The notes beneath the pieces were generated by a model. It did not search any database, was not told the DNA's origin, and saw nothing but the letters and a program-made list of their open reading frames with translations. The position numbers and the translations under genes were made by a program. Of a stretch of 64,000 nt of DNA, positions 8,966 through 17,559 are shown piece after piece. Numbering within the stretch: position 1 is the stretch's first letter; each line of letters begins with the position of its first letter. The stretch is from Komagataeibacter sp. FNDCR2 (GTDB taxonomy: Bacteria; Pseudomonadota; Alphaproteobacteria; Acetobacterales; Acetobacteraceae): NCBI RefSeq assembly GCF_021295395.1, contig NZ_JAIWOU010000001.1, forward strand, positions 2,620,501 through 2,684,500, in the 5' to 3' direction.

Positions 8966-10135
8966 ATGACCCAGGGTGAAGGCCCCGATAATGGGGGCAG
9001 GACCGCGCGCGCGGTGGCGCAGGATGTGATCGCCGCGCGCACGGATGCCTATTTCAATCGTACGCGGGCCATTGTCGAACGCTTCGGGGACAGGAAGGTG
9101 ACCTACGCCATCTTCCTGCGCCGCCCCGTCATCTCGGCGCCACGGCTTATGGTGGAGTGGCTGCACGCGGTCGCGGCCCGGTGCGGGACCACCCTTGAAT
9201 GCACGGTCATGTTTCCCGAAGGGACATGGGTGGGCGCGGGTGAGCCGCTGGCCTACATCACCGGGTCGTTCGCGTGGCTCGCCCCGCTTGAGACGCTCAT
9301 GCTCCAGTTGCTGGGACCGGCCTGTGTCGCGGCCCATAATGCCTACCAGATGGCCATGGCGCTGCCGCATGTGCGCTTTCTGGCCATGGAGGCCCGGCAT
9401 TGCGCGGGCTTCGACATGCAGGAGCAGATGGCCTATGCCGCCTCGGTGGGAAGTCTTGCGGCCCGGAAGGAAGGGGCGCAGGGCTTCATCGGGGGGGCGA
9501 ACGACGCCACGGCGCATTATTTCGGTGCGTCCATGGGGCTGGGCACCATGCCGCACGCGCTGGTGGGCTATGCCGGGTCCACGCTGGCGGCGGCCGAGAT
9601 GTTCCACACGGTCTATCCTAATACGGACCTGGTGGTGCTGGTCGATTATTTCGGCCATGAGATCACGGACGCGCTGGAAGTCTGCCGCCATTTTCCCGAA
9701 CTTGCCGCGACAGGGCGGCTGTCCGTGCGGCTTGACACCCATGGCGGCCGGTTTCTGGAGGGGCTGGACCCGGCTTCGTCCTATGCCGTGCTGGAGCGGC
9801 ATACGCCGGGCAGCATCCGGCGCTACCGTTCCGACAAGGAACTGCGCCACCTTGTCGGCACCGGCGTGTCCGCCGCCGCCATCTGGCGCATGCGCGAAGT
9901 GCTGGATGAGGCCGGATTCCCCCATGTGCGCATTATTGCGTCATCGGGCTTCAGTGTGGAAAAATGCCTCAGCATGGCGGACGCCCATGCCCCGGTCGAT
10001 GTGATCGGCACCGGCTCCTTCATTCCCGATCGCTGGTCGGAAACCTATGCCACGGCTGACATCGTGGCCTATGACGATACGCCACGGGTCAAGGTGGGGC
10101 GTGAGTTCCTGCTTCGTCGCAAAAGCGACCTCTAG
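8966..10135 (+). CDS. Nicotinate phosphoribosyltransferase
   Basis: Converts nicotinate plus PRPP to nicotinate mononucleotide (Preiss-Handler NAD salvage). The 389-residue protein contains the type II phosphoribosyltransferase features of this family: an N-terminal segment with NRT and the active-site stretch around YAIFLRRPV, LDTHGG in the barrel, and the C-terminal IIASSGFSVEK and DVIGTGSF phosphate-binding loops. ATG 8966 is preceded by GGAGG (about 8955-8960), a strong ribosome site. It probably shares a transcript with the DAHP synthase (28-base gap) and with the small gene that follows. PncB is the likely assignment; a nicotinamide-specific enzyme cannot be ruled out by eye. Confidence 0.9.
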   Translation: MTQGEGPDNGGRTARAVAQDVIAARTDAYFNRTRAIVERFGDRKVTYAIFLRRPVISAPRLMVEWLHAVAARCGTTLECTVMFPEGTWVGAGEPLAYITGSFAWLAPLETLMLQLLGPACVAAHNAYQMAMALPHVRFLAMEARHCAGFDMQEQMAYAASVGSLAARKEGAQGFIGGANDATAHYFGASMGLGTMPHALVGYAGSTLAAAEMFHTVYPNTDLVVLVDYFGHEITDALEVCRHFPELAATGRLSVRLDTHGGRFLEGLDPASSYAVLERHTPGSIRRYRSDKELRHLVGTGVSAAAIWRMREVLDEAGFPHVRIIASSGFSVEKCLSMADAHAPVDVIGTGSFIPDRWSETYATADIVAYDDTPRVKVGREFLLRRKSDL

Positions 10136-10179
10136 TGCGCGCAGGCCCCGATACGGGGCGGATAACGAAAGGCTTCATC

Positions 10180-10548
10180 GTGTCAGACACCATTTTTGCC
10201 CCCGCGGAGGGGTGGCGCGTGCGGATTCTGGATCTGTCAGGCGGTGCCGAGGACAATATCGTGGAGGAAGTCGGCGGCTTCCCCGACCTGATCCAGGCCA
10301 ACGCCTTCGCGCGCGCCTATGTGCGCGACAGTATCGAGCGGTGCCGCATGGCGGGCCTTTCCCCCGCCGAGGTGCTCAAGGCGTGGTTTTCCTTCGGGGA
10401 GGACGCTGAGGTGCTCGAGGCCGGTGACATGGGCTGGCGCTCGGCCAATGAACTGGACGATTTCGCGGCCCATGCCGCCACACCCATGGAGCGTGACTGG
10501 CGCGCCTTCGACCCCCGCCGCGCGGAGGATGACGAGGCCGAGGACTGA
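10180..10548 (+). CDS. Conserved small protein of unknown function
   Basis: 122-residue acidic cytoplasmic protein, no signal or membrane segment. It contains EGWRVRILDL at the start, a helical centre with ANAFARAYVRDSIERCR, WFSFGED, and a C-terminal Asp/Glu-rich tail. I do not recognise the family. The frame is open from GTG 10135, which overlaps the preceding stop by one base; GTG 10180 is preferred because GAAAGG lies 8 bases upstream. The position, directly after the nicotinate phosphoribosyltransferase and 71 bases before gltX, suggests co-transcription. Confidence 0.65.
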   Translation: MSDTIFAPAEGWRVRILDLSGGAEDNIVEEVGGFPDLIQANAFARAYVRDSIERCRMAGLSPAEVLKAWFSFGEDAEVLEAGDMGWRSANELDDFAAHAATPMERDWRAFDPRRAEDDEAED

Positions 10549-10619
10549 GCGCGCGCCCATTGCGCATTGGTGGTCCATGCTCTCTGGCGTTTCGGGCGTG
10601 ATCGCCGCATATAGGGGGC

Positions 10620-11957
10620 ATGAAACTCCGTTTTGCGCCCAGCCCGACCGGGCTGATCCATGTTGGCAATGCGCGTCAGGCCATTGCCAATGCCCTGTTT
10701 GCCCGCCGCCATGGCGCGCGTTTCCTGCTGCGGATCGATGATACCGACAGGGGCCGCTCGAAAGAGGAATATGTGCAGGCCCTGCAGGACGACCTGCGCT
10801 GGCTGGGCATCGGGTGGGACGAATATGTCCGCCAGTCGGACCGGCTGGACCGCTACGCGCTGGCCATCGAACACCTGAAGGCCAGCGGGCGGCTTTATCC
10901 ATGTTTTGAAAGCGAGCAGGAACTCGCCTCCAAGCGCGAGGCGCGCATCCGCATGCGCAAGCCCCCCATTTACGACCGTGCGATGCTGCGCATGACCCCG
11001 CAGCAGCGCGCACAGGCCGAAGCCAATGGCAAGGTGCCGTACTGGCGCTTCAAATTGTCCGACCACCGCACGGTGGAATGGAATGACCTGGTCATGGGGC
11101 CATCGCGCGTCAAGCTGCCCGCCATTTCCGATCCGGTGCTGGTGCGCGCCGATGGCACGGTGCTGTACACCCTGGCCTCGGTTGTGGATGACATGGAACT
11201 GGGCATCACCCACATCATCCGTGGGGAGGACCATGTGACCAATACCGGCGTGCAGATCGACATCGCCGAGGCGCTGGGCGCGAAGCGCAACCGCTTCACC
11301 TTCGCGCACCTTCCGCTTTTGCTGGATGAGGGCGGCGGCAAGCTGTCCAAGCGTTTCGATGGACTGTCGATTCGCGCGCTCAGGCAGGACGGGATCGAGC
11401 CTTCCGCCATCGTATCCTACCTCGCCCGCCTTGGCAGCGCGGATGACCCGGCCCCGCTTTCGTCTGATGAACTGGCCGCCAGCTACGACCTCGGTCGTGT
11501 CTCACGCTCGGCCGCGCGCTTCGACATGCGGCAGTTGCTGGGGCTGAACCGCCGCATCATGCACGCCATGCCGTTTGAGGAAATTCGTGCCCGCCTGCCC
11601 GATGGCGCGACCGAAGCCTTCTGGCATGCCGTGCGCGGCAATGTGGACATGGCCAGTGAGCTGCGCCAGTGGTGGGACGTGGTGGCGGGCGAGATCGTAC
11701 CGCCCGTCATGGACGCGCAGGACACGCCCTTCCTGCTTCAGGCGCTGGAATGCCTGCCCGCCGAACCGTGGGACGACACGACATGGAAAACATGGACCAC
11801 CGCCGTGCGTGAGGCCACGGGCCGTACCGGGCGCGCGCTGTTCCACCCCCTGCGCCTGGCCCTGACGGGGGAGGAGAGCGGGCCGGAAATGCGTGACCTG
11901 CTCCCGCTCATGGGGCGCGAGCGCGTGGCCGGACGGTTAAGGATCGTATCGCGCTGA
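10620..11957 (+). CDS. gltX: Glutamate--tRNA ligase (possible second GluRS)
   Basis: Class I aminoacyl-tRNA synthetase, 445 residues. The N-terminus RFAPSPTGLIHVGNAR carries the HIGH motif in the GluRS form HVGN; the second signature is KLSKR (about residue 241), followed by a helical anticodon-binding domain. It lacks the full Cys/His zinc cluster of the E. coli enzyme (a single Cys in LYPCFES). Many alphaproteobacteria have two GluRS paralogues, one discriminating and one charging tRNA-Gln for GatCAB amidation; this one could be either. ATG 10620 starts directly at the conserved MKLRFAPSPTG. The gene ends in a strong terminator. Confidence 0.93.
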   Translation: MKLRFAPSPTGLIHVGNARQAIANALFARRHGARFLLRIDDTDRGRSKEEYVQALQDDLRWLGIGWDEYVRQSDRLDRYALAIEHLKASGRLYPCFESEQELASKREARIRMRKPPIYDRAMLRMTPQQRAQAEANGKVPYWRFKLSDHRTVEWNDLVMGPSRVKLPAISDPVLVRADGTVLYTLASVVDDMELGITHIIRGEDHVTNTGVQIDIAEALGAKRNRFTFAHLPLLLDEGGGKLSKRFDGLSIRALRQDGIEPSAIVSYLARLGSADDPAPLSSDELAASYDLGRVSRSAARFDMRQLLGLNRRIMHAMPFEEIRARLPDGATEAFWHAVRGNVDMASELRQWWDVVAGEIVPPVMDAQDTPFLLQALECLPAEPWDDTTWKTWTTAVREATGRTGRALFHPLRLALTGEESGPEMRDLLPLMGRERVAGRLRIVSR

Positions 11958-11960
11958 GAT

Positions 11961-11994
11961 GAAAAAAGGCCCGGATTGGAACCGGGCCTTTTTC
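11961..11994 (+). terminator. Rho-independent terminator of gltX
   Basis: Stem aaaaggcccgg (ending about 11973) with ccgggcctttttc (11982-11994), 8-base loop and a T-tract, starting 4 bases after the gltX stop. The A-run on the left side makes it usable from the other strand too. Confidence 0.9.
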
Positions 11995-11996
11995 AT

Positions 11997-12118
11997 AAGT
12001 GATTTGAAAATAACTGATTGATAAAGATAAAAGTTTTTGGGTGCTGCCTTTTTTCAAAAAGGCGGCGTTTCCTGAAGCTTTTTGAAAAAAGCTTCATCAC
12101 AAACTTCCTTACAATTTA
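11997..12118 (-). repeat. AT-rich double-hairpin element, copy B (inverted)
   Basis: Reverse-oriented copy of the element at 1531-1652. It shares ttgaaaataac, gataaaagtttttggg, the ccttttttcaaaaagg hairpin, the linker ggcggcgtttcc and the gaagctttttgaaaaaagcttc hairpin. It sits between convergent gltX and trmJ, just after the gltX terminator, so its presence there is redundant for termination. Point differences from copy A lie mostly in the outer arms. Confidence 0.8.
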
Positions 12119-12141
12119 CGGAATGTGCCCAGGGCAGACGC

Positions 12142-12927
12142 TTACCTGTCGCCCGCCTGCCGGGCCTTGCGCCCGCGTGAGAGTTCGGTCACCACGCCGT
12201 GCAGCGTGCGCAGTTCCTGCTCCGTCACCTCACCACGCAGGAAGAAGTGCCGCAGGTTGCGCACCATGCCCGCGCGCTTCTGCTCATTGCGCAGGAAGCC
12301 GCACTCATCCAGATCGGTGATGAGATGGCGCATGAAATTGTCCAGCTCGCCCCGGGTCGCCACATGCGTCTCATTGGTCATGAGCGTGCGCGGCGGCGTG
12401 TCGTCATGCGTCATCCACCATTCATACGCCATGATCATGACCGCCTGCGCCAGGTTGAGCGACATGAAGGAAGGATTGAGCGGGTAGCGGATCAGGGCAT
12501 CGGCGCGGGCCATGTCCTCGTTATCCAGCCCCGCGCGCTCAGGCCCGAACATGAGGCCGACCTTCAGCCCGCGCTCCGTCATCTCACGCAGTTCGGCGGC
12601 CCCGCCGCGGGCGGTCATGACCGGCTTGACGATATGGCGCGGGCGCGGACAGGTGGCGAAGACATGGTGCAGGTCGGCCACCGCGTCATCCACCGTCTCG
12701 AACACGGTGGCGGATTCGAGGATGCGGTCGGCCCCCGAGGCGCTGCGCCATGCGCGCTCCAGCGGCCAGCCGTCACGCGGGGCGACAAGACGCATGTGGA
12801 ACAGCCCGCCATTGGCCATGGCGCGCGCGGTGGTGCCGATATTCTCGGCCATCTGGGGCCGGACAAGGATCACGACCGGGCTGTTGCCGATGGGGCCGAT
12901 ATCCGCCCCGCCATCGCGTCCGGTCAT
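12142..12927 (-). CDS. trmJ: tRNA (cytidine/uridine-2'-O-)-methyltransferase TrmJ-like
   Basis: SPOUT-superfamily RNA methyltransferase expected to 2'-O-methylate position 32 of tRNAs using SAM. Family landmarks: PVVILVRPQMAENIGTTARAMANGG near the start, FGPERAGLDNEDM (SAM knot), and NPSFMSLNLAQAVMIMAYE. A 16-base longer start (12939) exists; ATG 12927 has GGAGG five bases upstream and overlaps the cysS stop as ATGA, so 261 residues is preferred. The C-terminal ~90 residues are the usual TrmJ dimerisation extension. It is co-transcribed after cysS, linking tRNA charging and tRNA modification. Confidence 0.9.
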   Translation of the reverse strand: MTGRDGGADIGPIGNSPVVILVRPQMAENIGTTARAMANGGLFHMRLVAPRDGWPLERAWRSASGADRILESATVFETVDDAVADLHHVFATCPRPRHIVKPVMTARGGAAELREMTERGLKVGLMFGPERAGLDNEDMARADALIRYPLNPSFMSLNLAQAVMIMAYEWWMTHDDTPPRTLMTNETHVATRGELDNFMRHLITDLDECGFLRNEQKRAGMVRNLRHFFLRGEVTEQELRTLHGVVTELSRGRKARQAGDR

Positions 12928-14291
12928 GCCTGCCTCCATGTCGTGCCCTGCGGGCCATCCTCAAGTACGATGCCCTGCGCCGCCAGTTCATTGCGTATGG
13001 CGTCGGCCCGGCCGAAATCACGCGCCTTGCGCGCGGCCAGACGTTCGGCGATCAGGGCTTCGATGGCGCTGGCGTCAACGGTGCTGCGACCACGGAACCA
13101 CTGCTCGGGTGTGTCATGCAGCAGGCCGATCAGGTTGCCCGCCGCCCTGAGCTGGCGGGCAGCCAGGGTGTCACCACCCAGTGCGGCATCGGCCAGCGCG
13201 TGCATCTCCGCCAGTGCGCGGGGGGTGTTCAGGTCATCGCACAGCATGGATACGAAGCTGTCCGGCGGCGGGGGCAGGGGAGCAGGCTGTTCGGGCAGGT
13301 GTTCCAGCGCGCGGTAGAAGCGGTCGAGCATCTGGCGTGCCTCATCCAGCCCGGCCTGCGTGAAGTTCAGGACCGAACGGTACTGCGCACGCAGCAGCAG
13401 CAGGCGCAGCGCTTCCGCCGGGGTGTCGCGCAGCACGTCGCGCACGGTCATGAAGTTGCCGAGGGATTTCGACATCTTCTCCCCGTTGACCAGCAGCATG
13501 GCGTTATGCACCCAGTGCGTGGCGAAGCGCCCATGCGGGTGGCAGCACATGCTCTGCGCGCGTTCGTTTTCATGGTGGGGGAAAAGAAGGTCCGACCCGC
13601 CGCCGTGAATATCGAAGCTTTCGCCCAGGTAACGGTGCGACATGGCCGAACATTCGATATGCCAGCCCGGCCGCCCGCGCCCCCATGGGCTGTCCCAGCC
13701 CGGCGTCTGGTCGTCCGATGGCTTCCACAGCACGAAATCCCCCGGATCGCGCTTGTAGGGGGCGACTTCCACCCGTGCGCCCGCGATCAGGTCATCGGGG
13801 CTGCGGCCCGACAATGCGCCATAGGAATCGTAGGTGCCCACCGCGAACAGCACGTGCCCCTGTGCCTCATAGGCATGGCCGCTTTCGATCAGGCGGCGGA
13901 TCATGTCCTGCATTTCACCGATATGGTGGGTCGCGCGCGGTTCCACGTCGGGCGGCAGGATGGAGACGGCGGCCAGATCGTCATGGAAGTCGTGGATGGT
14001 GCGCGCGGTCAGGTCCGCTATGGATTCGCCGTTGGCCAGCGCGCGGGCGTTGATCTTGTCATCCACGTCCGTGATGTTGCGCACATAGGTCACGCGCGGG
14101 TACAGGTGGCGCAGCAGGCGCACCAGCACGTCCGCCGTCAGCATGGCGCGCAGGTTGCCGATATGCGCCAGATCATAGACCGTGGGGCCGCAGTAATAGA
14201 CGCGTACGTTCAGCGGGTCGAGCGGAACGAAGGGAACGGTGCTGCGGGTCCTGCTGTCATGCAGGTGCAGGCGGGGCTGTGTATCGGACAT
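12924..14291 (-). CDS. cysS: Cysteine--tRNA ligase
   Basis: Class I synthetase charging tRNA-Cys. 455 residues, near the family norm. Zinc ligand Cys in YYCGPTVYD, HIGH motif as HIGN directly after it, the zinc-binding GWHIECSAM block, the second signature KMSKS (about residue 272), and HHENE. The stop overlaps the trmJ start by four bases. Start ATG 14291 gives a short normal N-terminus. Downstream of prfC on the same strand with a 106-base gap. Confidence 0.97.
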   Translation of the reverse strand: MSDTQPRLHLHDSRTRSTVPFVPLDPLNVRVYYCGPTVYDLAHIGNLRAMLTADVLVRLLRHLYPRVTYVRNITDVDDKINARALANGESIADLTARTIHDFHDDLAAVSILPPDVEPRATHHIGEMQDMIRRLIESGHAYEAQGHVLFAVGTYDSYGALSGRSPDDLIAGARVEVAPYKRDPGDFVLWKPSDDQTPGWDSPWGRGRPGWHIECSAMSHRYLGESFDIHGGGSDLLFPHHENERAQSMCCHPHGRFATHWVHNAMLLVNGEKMSKSLGNFMTVRDVLRDTPAEALRLLLLRAQYRSVLNFTQAGLDEARQMLDRFYRALEHLPEQPAPLPPPPDSFVSMLCDDLNTPRALAEMHALADAALGGDTLAARQLRAAGNLIGLLHDTPEQWFRGRSTVDASAIEALIAERLAARKARDFGRADAIRNELAAQGIVLEDGPQGTTWRQA

Positions 14292-14397
14292 GATGCGTCT
14301 AGATGCGACAGACAGCCAGTGGGGCGCAAGACTTCATCTGTGTCTCCCGTGGGGGGTGGACAAAAGGGGCGGCGAACGGCTGGCCACTGCTGCCCTT

Positions 14398-15960
14398 TCA
14401 GCCGATTTCCTGCCCGATCTGCTTGATGTCGTGAAAGGCGAGATCGGGGTTCCCTTCCGCCGTGCGGCGCATCATGAACGCCGAGGACGCAAGGAAGACC
14501 GGGTCGCCGTCAATATCGTCCGCCATGGCGGGGCGGTTGACCATGCAGAACGTTTCCAGCTTGTCGCGCGGGCCGGTGACCCAGCGGGCCAGGTTGTACG
14601 GCGTCGATTCAAAACCGATGGCCACGCCATATTCGCCCTTGAGCCGGGATTGCAGCACATCGAGCTGGAGCGTGCCCACCACGCCCACGATCGGCGGCGC
14701 GCCGTCCTGCGGGCGGAAAAGCTGCACTACGCCTTCCTCCGCCAGTTCGGTCAGGGCCTGGCGCAGCTTCTTGGCCTTCATCGCGTCATCCAGCCGCACA
14801 CGGCGCAGGATTTCGGGGGCGAAGTAGGGCACGCCGGTAAAGCGCAGGTCCTCGCCCTCGGTCAGGGTGTCGCCAATGCGCAGCGTGCCGTGGTTGGGAA
14901 TGCCCACCACGTCACCCGCGAAGGCCTCTTCAGCCAACTGGCGGTCGCGGGCGAAGAAGAACTGCGGGGTATGGAGCGCGAACTGCTTGCCAATGCGCAC
15001 ATGCTTGAGCCGCATGCCGCGTTGCAGCCTGCCCGAACAGATGCGCGCGAACGCCATGCGGTCGCGGTGGTTGGGGTCCATGTTCGCCTGGATCTTGAAC
15101 ACCAGCGCGGTGAGCGCGGGTTCATCGGCGCGGACATTGCGGGTCTCGGTCGCCTGGTCGCGTGGCGGCGGGCCGAAGGCGGCCAGCGCGTCCAGCAGGT
15201 CGGTCACGCCGATTTCCTTCATCGCGCTACCGAAGAATACCGGTGTCAGGTGACCGGCATTGAAACTTTCACGGTCGAATTCGGGAAGTGCGGCCTCGAC
15301 CAGCTCCAGATCCTCGCCAAGCTGCACCATGCGCGGGTCGGACTGGTCCAGTTCCTCGCTCACATGCAGTTCACGGCTGCGCAGGTCATAGGTGCCGACA
15401 AATTTGGCCGCCCGCCCCACCGGCCATGTGGCCGGTGCGGTGTCCAGCGCCAGCGAGGACGAGATTTCATCAAGCAGGGCAAAGGGATCCTGCGATTCGC
15501 GGTCCATCTTGTTGATGAAGGTCACGATGGGAATGTCGCGCAGGCGGCAGATCTCGAACAGCTTGCGCGTGCGCGCCTCGATCCCCTTGGCGGCGTCGAT
15601 CACCATCACGGCGGCGTCCACCGCCGTCAGCGTGCGGTAGGTATCTTCCGAAAAGTCTTCGTGGCCCGGCGTATCGAGCAGGTTGAAGATGCAGCCGCCA
15701 TATTCGAACGTCATGACCGAGGTCACGACCGAAATGCCACGGTCGCGCTCGATCCCCATCCAGTCCGAACGCGTGCGCCGCCGCTCGCCCTTGGCCCGGA
15801 CGTTACCGGCCATCTGGATCGCGCCGCCGGCGCGCAGGATGCGCTCGGTCAGCGTGGTCTTGCCCGCATCGGGATGCGAGATGATGGCGAATGTGCGCCG
15901 CCGGGTAATTTCGGCGGCAAGCGAGGTATCGGCTGCGGGGGCGTTCACGAGCGTGTCCAT
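14398..15960 (-). CDS. prfC: Peptide chain release factor 3
   Basis: GTPase that removes RF1/RF2 from the ribosome after termination. 520 residues. G1 is SHPDAGKTTLTE (about 28-39), the switch region has RDRGISVVTSVM, G3 is DTPGHEDFSEDT and G4 is NKMD. The longer RF3-type insertions and C-terminal domain (VGTLQLDVLQ, FESTPYNLARW) separate it from EF-G. Runs in the same direction as cysS-trmJ. Confidence 0.96.
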   Translation of the reverse strand: MDTLVNAPAADTSLAAEITRRRTFAIISHPDAGKTTLTERILRAGGAIQMAGNVRAKGERRRTRSDWMGIERDRGISVVTSVMTFEYGGCIFNLLDTPGHEDFSEDTYRTLTAVDAAVMVIDAAKGIEARTRKLFEICRLRDIPIVTFINKMDRESQDPFALLDEISSSLALDTAPATWPVGRAAKFVGTYDLRSRELHVSEELDQSDPRMVQLGEDLELVEAALPEFDRESFNAGHLTPVFFGSAMKEIGVTDLLDALAAFGPPPRDQATETRNVRADEPALTALVFKIQANMDPNHRDRMAFARICSGRLQRGMRLKHVRIGKQFALHTPQFFFARDRQLAEEAFAGDVVGIPNHGTLRIGDTLTEGEDLRFTGVPYFAPEILRRVRLDDAMKAKKLRQALTELAEEGVVQLFRPQDGAPPIVGVVGTLQLDVLQSRLKGEYGVAIGFESTPYNLARWVTGPRDKLETFCMVNRPAMADDIDGDPVFLASSAFMMRRTAEGNPDLAFHDIKQIGQEIG

Positions 15961-16078
15961 TCCTGCGGCTGGCCCGGCGGGAAGGCTGTGGAACCAGGCA
16001 GGGGCCAGAAACGCGGACGCCGGACGCGGGGACTCAGCCCCACGCCCGGCGTCACGCCTGCCCGGTTCCGGGACTTGA

Positions 16079-16696
16079 TCAGCGAGAGTAGAATTCGATG
16101 ACCAGGTTCGGTTCCATCTGGACCGGATAAGGAACGTCCGACAGCTTGGCCGAGCGCAGGAACGTGCCCTTCATCTGGCGGTGATCTACTTCCATGTATT
16201 CCGGAACGTCGCGTTCGCCGCTCTGGGCCGCATCCAGCACGATGGCGAGCTGCTTGGACTTTTCACGCACTTCGATCACATCGCCGTCCCGCACCAGGAA
16301 GGAGGGGATGTTGACCTTGCGGCCATTGACCGTGATGTGGCCGTGGCTGATGAACTGGCGCGCCGCGAACGGGGTGATCGCGAACTTCATGCGGTAAACA
16401 ACCGCATCCAGCCGGCGTTCCAGCAGGTCGATCAGGTTTTCGGAGGTATCGCCCTTGCGGCGGACGGCCTCGTCATAATACTTGCGGAACTGCTTTTCGC
16501 CGATGTTGCCGTAGTAGCCCTTCAGCTTCTGCTTGGCCATCAGCTGCACGGAGAAGTCGGAGGGCTTCTGCTTGCGGCGCTGGCCATGCTGGCCGGGGCC
16601 ATATTCGCGCTTGTTGACCGGGGACTTCGCACGGCCCCACAGGTTCACGCCAAGGCGGCGATTGATTTTGTACTTGCTCTCAAGGCGCTTGCTCAT
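16079..16696 (-). CDS. rpsD: 30S ribosomal protein S4
   Basis: 205-residue S4, a primary 16S rRNA-binding protein that nucleates 30S body assembly. It starts [16 protein letters not shown] and contains [25 protein letters not shown] and the S4 RNA-binding domain with [18 protein letters not shown]. The zinc-binding cysteines of some S4 proteins are absent (C-minus form). An in-frame Met six codons upstream (16714) is less likely than ATG 16696, which starts at the conserved sequence. It is a lone gene here, not in the alpha operon, as is usual in alphaproteobacteria. Confidence 0.97.
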   Translation of the reverse strand: MSKRLESKYKINRRLGVNLWGRAKSPVNKREYGPGQHGQRRKQKPSDFSVQLMAKQKLKGYYGNIGEKQFRKYYDEAVRRKGDTSENLIDLLERRLDAVVYRMKFAITPFAARQFISHGHITVNGRKVNIPSFLVRDGDVIEVREKSKQLAIVLDAAQSGERDVPEYMEVDHRQMKGTFLRSAKLSDVPYPVQMEPNLVIEFYSR

Positions 16697-16986
16697 GTCG
16701 CGCTTTCTCTTCATTCATCTGCATGACCCGTGGCGGAGCACGTGCCATGTCGTTGCACCGGTAGGTCCTGTTCCCCATGAACAGGACGGGCGCGCTACGT
16801 ATTACCGGCGCCGGGGAGCAATCACCCATGGGCGCCGGCCGTGTCGTCCACGTTCCCGGCAGTCGGGCGCGTATAGAAGTACTGCGGGGGCCGTGTCAAT
16901 CATCACGGTGTGCCCATCGTGCCGAAAGCCTGTATCGCACTGGCATGCCCGCCTGTTATGAAGCGGGAGCAAACGAATTTTCCACC

Positions 16987-17559
16987 ATGATGAATAAGGG
17001 GTCTATGCGCATGGAAACGCCATTTACGCAGCGCTGGGGGCTGTTTGTCGGGCTGGGCGTCGTCTCGCTCGTGCTTGGGTTCATGGCATGGGTGGATGCG
17101 CTGGCCGTCTCGCTGGCCAGCACGATCCTGTTCGGGCTGCTGCTGTTCGTGGCGGGCACGCTGCAACTGGTGCATGCCTTCGCCGTGCGGGAGTGGAGCG
17201 GCAGGCTCATGTCCATCCTGGGGGGCGGGCTGTATATTCTGGCGGGCGTGATGATGATGGAGGAACCGGCCACCGGCTCCATGGTCATCACGCTGTTCAT
17301 CGCGGCCTGTCTGGTGGTGTCGGGTATCGGGCGCATCGTCATGGCGTTCCAGCAGCGCGGCCTGCAGGGCTGGTGGCTGATCCTGCTCGGCGGCGTGATC
17401 AGCCTGCTGGTGGGGGTGTGCCTGTATGTGACGCTGCCGTGGTCGGGGCTGTGGCTGATCGGCACCTTCATTGCCGTTGAACTGATCGCCAGCGGAATCG
17501 GCTGGGTCCAGTTCGGTCTGGCCCTGCGCCAGGCCGCCTACCTGCCGCCGGAAAACTGA
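16987..17559 (+). CDS. HdeD/DUF308-family membrane protein
   Basis: 190-residue inner-membrane protein with about six predicted transmembrane segments arranged as three repeated helix pairs, typical of the HdeD family, whose E. coli founder is linked to acid resistance. Recognisable pieces are RWGLFVGLGVVSLVLGF, GGGLYILAGVMMM and WWLILLGGVISLLVGV. Four in-frame ATGs lie close together (16987, 16990, 17005, 17011). GGGAGC precedes the first and AAGGGG precedes the third, so the start is uncertain by up to eight codons. Acid tolerance would suit an acetic acid bacterium, but that is inference. The 3' end overlaps the convergent reductase gene by 22 bases. Confidence 0.78.
   Translation: MMNKGSMRMETPFTQRWGLFVGLGVVSLVLGFMAWVDALAVSLASTILFGLLLFVAGTLQLVHAFAVREWSGRLMSILGGGLYILAGVMMMEEPATGSMVITLFIAACLVVSGIGRIVMAFQQRGLQGWWLILLGGVISLLVGVCLYVTLPWSGLWLIGTFIAVELIASGIGWVQFGLALRQAAYLPPEN

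Noticed and set aside
14239-16101. 620-codon plus-strand frame
   Set aside because: Antisense to prfC, whose GTPase motifs are complete.
16697-16986. Possible structured RNA in the gap between rpsD and the HdeD-like gene
   Set aside because: A few short GC stems (around 16768-16795 and 16808-16848) are expected by chance at this GC content and match no RNA family I know.
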